From positions 41,443 to 74,441 of the forward strand of contig JBNGIO010005789.1 of NCBI GenBank assembly GCA_049999805.1: DNA of 32,999 nucleotides, read 5' to 3'. Within the stretch, counting starts at the first letter, position 1; each line of letters opens with the position of its first letter. The notes beneath the pieces were generated by a model. The model saw nothing but the letters and a program-made list of their open reading frames with translations, did no database searches and was not told the DNA's origin. Positions 29,829-32,999 of the stretch are shown in pieces. The position numbers and the translations under genes were made by a program. The DNA comes from Folioceros fuciformis (taxonomy: Eukaryota; Anthocerotophyta; Anthocerotopsida; Anthocerotales).

Positions 29829-32800
29829 ATGAAGGAGAAGATGAAGTCCGTCCAGACTATGTTGACTCATACTCATCCCTACCCCCACGAGCACTCTCAG
29901 CATGCGTTGTTGGCGGTGGTTGTTGCCTCCATTTTCTTGATATCCACGGATAACATGCATACACTGGTTCACAAGTTGGAGGATAATATCAAGTGGTGGT
30001 CAATCTATGCCACCCTCCTGTTGTTCTTTTACTTTTTCTCTTCGCCGTTTCTGGGGAAGACAATCCAGCCAAGCTACACCAATTTCAGTCGCTGGTATTC
30101 TCTTCCATCTAACTCTGCTGTGGAGCCCATGGTTTGACAGGGAAACCGGAACTGCACAACTCTGCTAGATTTCTGCCATGAGAATACCGTTTTCTCCGCT
30201 GACCTGGTGTCACTTGCTTTTCTCAGGTATGTGGGCTGGCTCCTAGTTGCAGCTGTGCACCATCTTCCCAGCTTCCAGTCTATGGGAGTGGACCTACGGA
30301 TGAACTTGTCTCTTTTCTTGACGTTGTTCCTGGTATCAGTCCTGGCCCTTGTGGCGTTTCATGTGACGTTTCTTGGGTTTTGGTACCTCGGTTTAGCGGC
30401 GAGAGTTGCTGGGAAGCGGCCTGAGATCCTGACCATCGTGCAGAATAGTGCGGTATGTTGGATGGTCGTGTGGCAGCTTTTTCATTTGGTCAGAGTAGTT
30501 TCCTGAGCATTTGCTTTCATTTCAAGTCTTTGACTCTGAGTTATCTACTGTCATTGTGGCAGGTACTGAGTGTGGCGTGCATTGTCTTCTACAACCATTG
30601 TGGCAATCGGGCACCTTTTAAGCCTGCCACAGGCTTGCGGTGGTTTAGGAACTTTTTGTTTGAAGAGCTTGCAAAGTGGAATGCAACAGCAGTGTATCAA
30701 GGCTGGCCTGCGATGAATGAAATCAAGGAACAAGTATGCACAAATTGGCTAGGTCCAGTGGGATCCGCAAGTGACTACCCTGTCTTCTCAAAATGGGTTC
30801 TCTACGGAGAGGTGTGGTATGGTCCCTGAAGAATCTTCTGTGGAATTTTCTGTGTGATTCATTGATACAGTGAATACAGCAGTTCAATTTGGTGGGCCGA
30901 AGGTCGTTCCTTTGCCTGCCGGTTTCTTTTTCTCTTTGTGGTGAACTCTGATCGTGTTTCTATTTGTCAGCGGGTCTGCAATGATTCTTGCATTGAACCA
31001 TCAGATAATATATCTCCGGTTTACTCTTTGTGGGCAACGTTTATTGGGTTGTATGTTGCCAACTATGTGGTGGAGCGTTCCACTGGGTGAGAAAGTCTTG
31101 TCCTTTCTTGTGGTCGTATTGCTGATTGAAATATTCATGTTGTCTTAGACTGCAGCTTTGTAGGGGTTGGTCGTAAGGTTCTTGGCCATATGCTTGTTGC
31201 TTATGTCTTTGAGGGATTGAACAGGTGGGCACTTACTCACCCTGACTGTGATCAGAAACCTGAACAACACAAACCCTTGACATCTCCGGAGTTTTTGGAT
31301 ATGGTGCCTTGGTATTCGGGGTGAGTTTAGCTGTTTGTCTGCAGCTCGACTATCCTTGTTCTACTGGTTCCGTTCAGTGGGGTTAACCAGTGTCTGTCCT
31401 TTAACGTAGGACCTCTGTTGATCTTTTCAAAACTGCATTTGATCTCCTGGTGTCTGTCACGCTGTTCCTCGGCCGCTTTGACATGCGAACTATGCAGGTA
31501 TCCAGGATAGCTGATTCGGTGCGATGTTTCCTGCCTTACATGTATGAATGTTGTGAACTGATTAGCTTTGAATATTGTAGGTGGCAATGACGCAAGCGCA
31601 GCAACAGGGGAAGACTGACAGCTTTTTACACGTTCACTTCAGTAAGCGCGATGAATTTTGGTTTGACTTCATGGCAGACACAGGCGATGGAGGCAATTCA
31701 ACATATAGCATTGCTCGGCTGCTTGCACAGCCAAGCATATTGTCAAAGAACAGGCACAAGCAGTATAAAGATCTTCCTCGTGGTGACTTGCTTCTTGTTG
31801 GTGGTGATCTTGCGTAAGTCCCTGCAAGCGTATCCCTTTGCTCCTCGTAGCTTCTGAGTTCATGTCCTACTAATCATCTGAGTGGCATTTTGTGTGGTGA
31901 GCTTCTCTTGGCATTTTGTGTGGTGAGCTTCTCTTACAGAATGTTTTGCGTTTGTATTGACCTCAGTTATCCAAATCCTTCTCAATTCTCGTACGAGCAG
32001 AGACTCTTTCATCCTTTTGAGCTGGCCTTGCAACCACCTCTGAGCTACAAGCCTGAGCATATTGCTGTGAAGAAACCAGAGCTTCCAAAGGGAGTGCGGT
32101 CTCTTGAAGAATATGATGGTCCACAGTGCTTTGCGATTCCTGGAAATCATGGTAATCTGGAATACTCGGCTCAGTAGTCATGAGATCCTTAGCCCATCGC
32201 CCATCTAAATCAATCATTTGATTCGTTGTTGTGCATGGTCTTGGTAGATTGGTTTGATGGGCTGGATACGTTCATGCGATATATTTGTCACAAGAGCTGG
32301 CTTGGGGGATGGCTCTTACCACAAGAGAAGAGCTACTTCGCACTGCAACTTCCTCATGGCTGGTGGGTCTTTGGTCTGGATCAAGCTCTTCATGGAGATA
32401 TTGACATTTTCCAGTTCAAGTATTTTTTGGAGATCATACGGGATAAGGTACAGACTACCCATTTGTTGTGGGAAGTAGCATGAGTTACGGTTTCTTTGGG
32501 TGGTTCTCTGTACGTGGCCTTCGTGTTTGCAACAGATGGGAGAGTATGATTCTGTCATCATCATAACTCATGAGCCCAATTGGCTCTTGGACTGGTACTG
32601 GGACGGTTCGACTGGGAAGAACGTGGCACATTTAATCCAGGATCACTTGCATGGCCGGTGTCGCCTAAGGCTCGCCGGTGACCTGCATCACTACATGCGG
32701 CACTCAGCTGTTCCTTCAGGGGCAGCTATAAACGTTCAGCATCTAGTTGTCAACGGATGTGGTGGTGCATTTCTTCATCCGACACACGTGTTCAAAGGAT

Positions 32801-32999
32801 TTTCTCAATTTCAGGGTGCCCACTACCAAAGGTTGGCTGCATACCCATCTATTGAAGATTCCCAGAAGGTACCTGTAGGATACATCCCATCTAATATATC
32901 TTCTGTGTTTCACAATCTAAATCTCATCTGTACCATTACTGCACAACTACGTCAAGCTAATTCATTGTGTTGAACTGCGGCACATCAGATTGCTTTGGG
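29829..32999 (+). CDS. Multi-pass membrane calcineurin-like metallophosphoesterase (partial, runs off right edge)
   Basis: Exons 29829-30094, 30227-30452, 30563-30811, 30971-31086, 31225-31320, 31410-31497, 31581-31813, 31967-32151, 32248-32447, 32536-32868 and 32989-32999 give 667 complete codons of a protein that in other plants is about 1000 residues. The N-terminal half has several membrane segments (from LLAVVVASIFLIS, YATLLLFFYFF, LFLTLFLVSVLALVAF, LWATFIGLYVANYV). The C-terminal half is a calcineurin-like phosphoesterase with all metal-site motifs visible: GGDLAYPNP (D423), GNHDWFDG (484-487), THEPNW (564-567) and AGDLHHYMRH (601-605). Two metal ions and hydrolysis of a phosphoester are expected; the substrate is unknown. 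The start was chosen as the first in-frame ATG; a second ATG lies at codon 5. The open frame upstream of it has only a TTG. Confidence 0.93.
31884..31935. repeat. Perfect 26-bp tandem duplication in intron 7
   Basis: The 26-bp unit starting GGCATTTTGTGTGGTGAG is present at 31884-31909 and 31910-31935 with no mismatch. It duplicates a GGTGAG donor-like word inside the intron, but both copies are followed by stops in the reading frame. Confidence 0.95.

Noticed and set aside
1-32999. CRISPR arrays, bacterial operons, or transfer RNA genes
   Set aside because: None seen; the spliced plant genes make bacterial systems irrelevant, and I found no convincing cloverleaf by eye, though a tRNA scan was not possible.

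Overview
This is nuclear DNA from a land plant, most likely a hornwort. The proteins are plant types: a PLS-class PPR editing factor, a DREB-type AP2 factor, a plastid PHT2;1 phosphate transporter, a CRS2-associated splicing factor and a plant 2-on-2 hemoglobin. Every intron I could place is short (about 70-180 bp, GT-AG), and genes are dense over GC-balanced DNA. The PPR protein at 3219-6467 carries the DYW:KP variant domain (a KP box and a terminal GRP tripeptide). That variant is known from plants with reverse, U-to-C, organelle RNA editing: hornworts, many ferns and some lycophytes. Compact genes together with DYW:KP point to a hornwort. This is an inference, not a species call.

Layout: 1-2200 is AT-rich intergenic DNA full of decayed tandem repeats (88-bp and 60-bp units). 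3219-6467 (-) is the DYW:KP PPR gene. 7837-9418 (+) is a CorA-like magnesium transporter. 10082-12266 (+) is the plastid phosphate transporter. 13131-13795 (-) is a broken second copy of the DYW:KP PPR 3' end. 14055-15235 holds a fragmented coiled-coil gene. 16391-16588 (+) encodes ribosomal protein eS28, followed by a ~155-bp minisatellite. 18335-19021 (-) is a DREB-type AP2/ERF reading frame that lacks a usable ATG and is preceded in frame by a 36-bp tandem repeat. 19388-20847 (-) is a CAF-type CRM splicing factor, head to head with a phosphopantetheinyl transferase (20944-22191, +) over only 96 bp. 22637-24402 (+) is MEMO1. 24779-26263 (-) is an FAD monooxygenase and 26648-27461 (-) a truncated hemoglobin. 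27.7-28.8 kb is AT-rich with a decayed copia reverse transcriptase. 29829 to the right edge (+) is a multi-pass calcineurin-like metallophosphoesterase that continues beyond the window.

Most genes look like unrelated housekeeping neighbours. The shared thread is organelle biology: a putative editing factor, a group II intron splicing factor and a plastid phosphate carrier. The most interesting item is the DYW:KP editing factor with its dead paralogue 6.7 kb away, followed by the AP2 frame with its in-frame repeat. Exon boundaries were placed by hand from reading frame, GT-AG signals and remembered family conservation, without transcript evidence.
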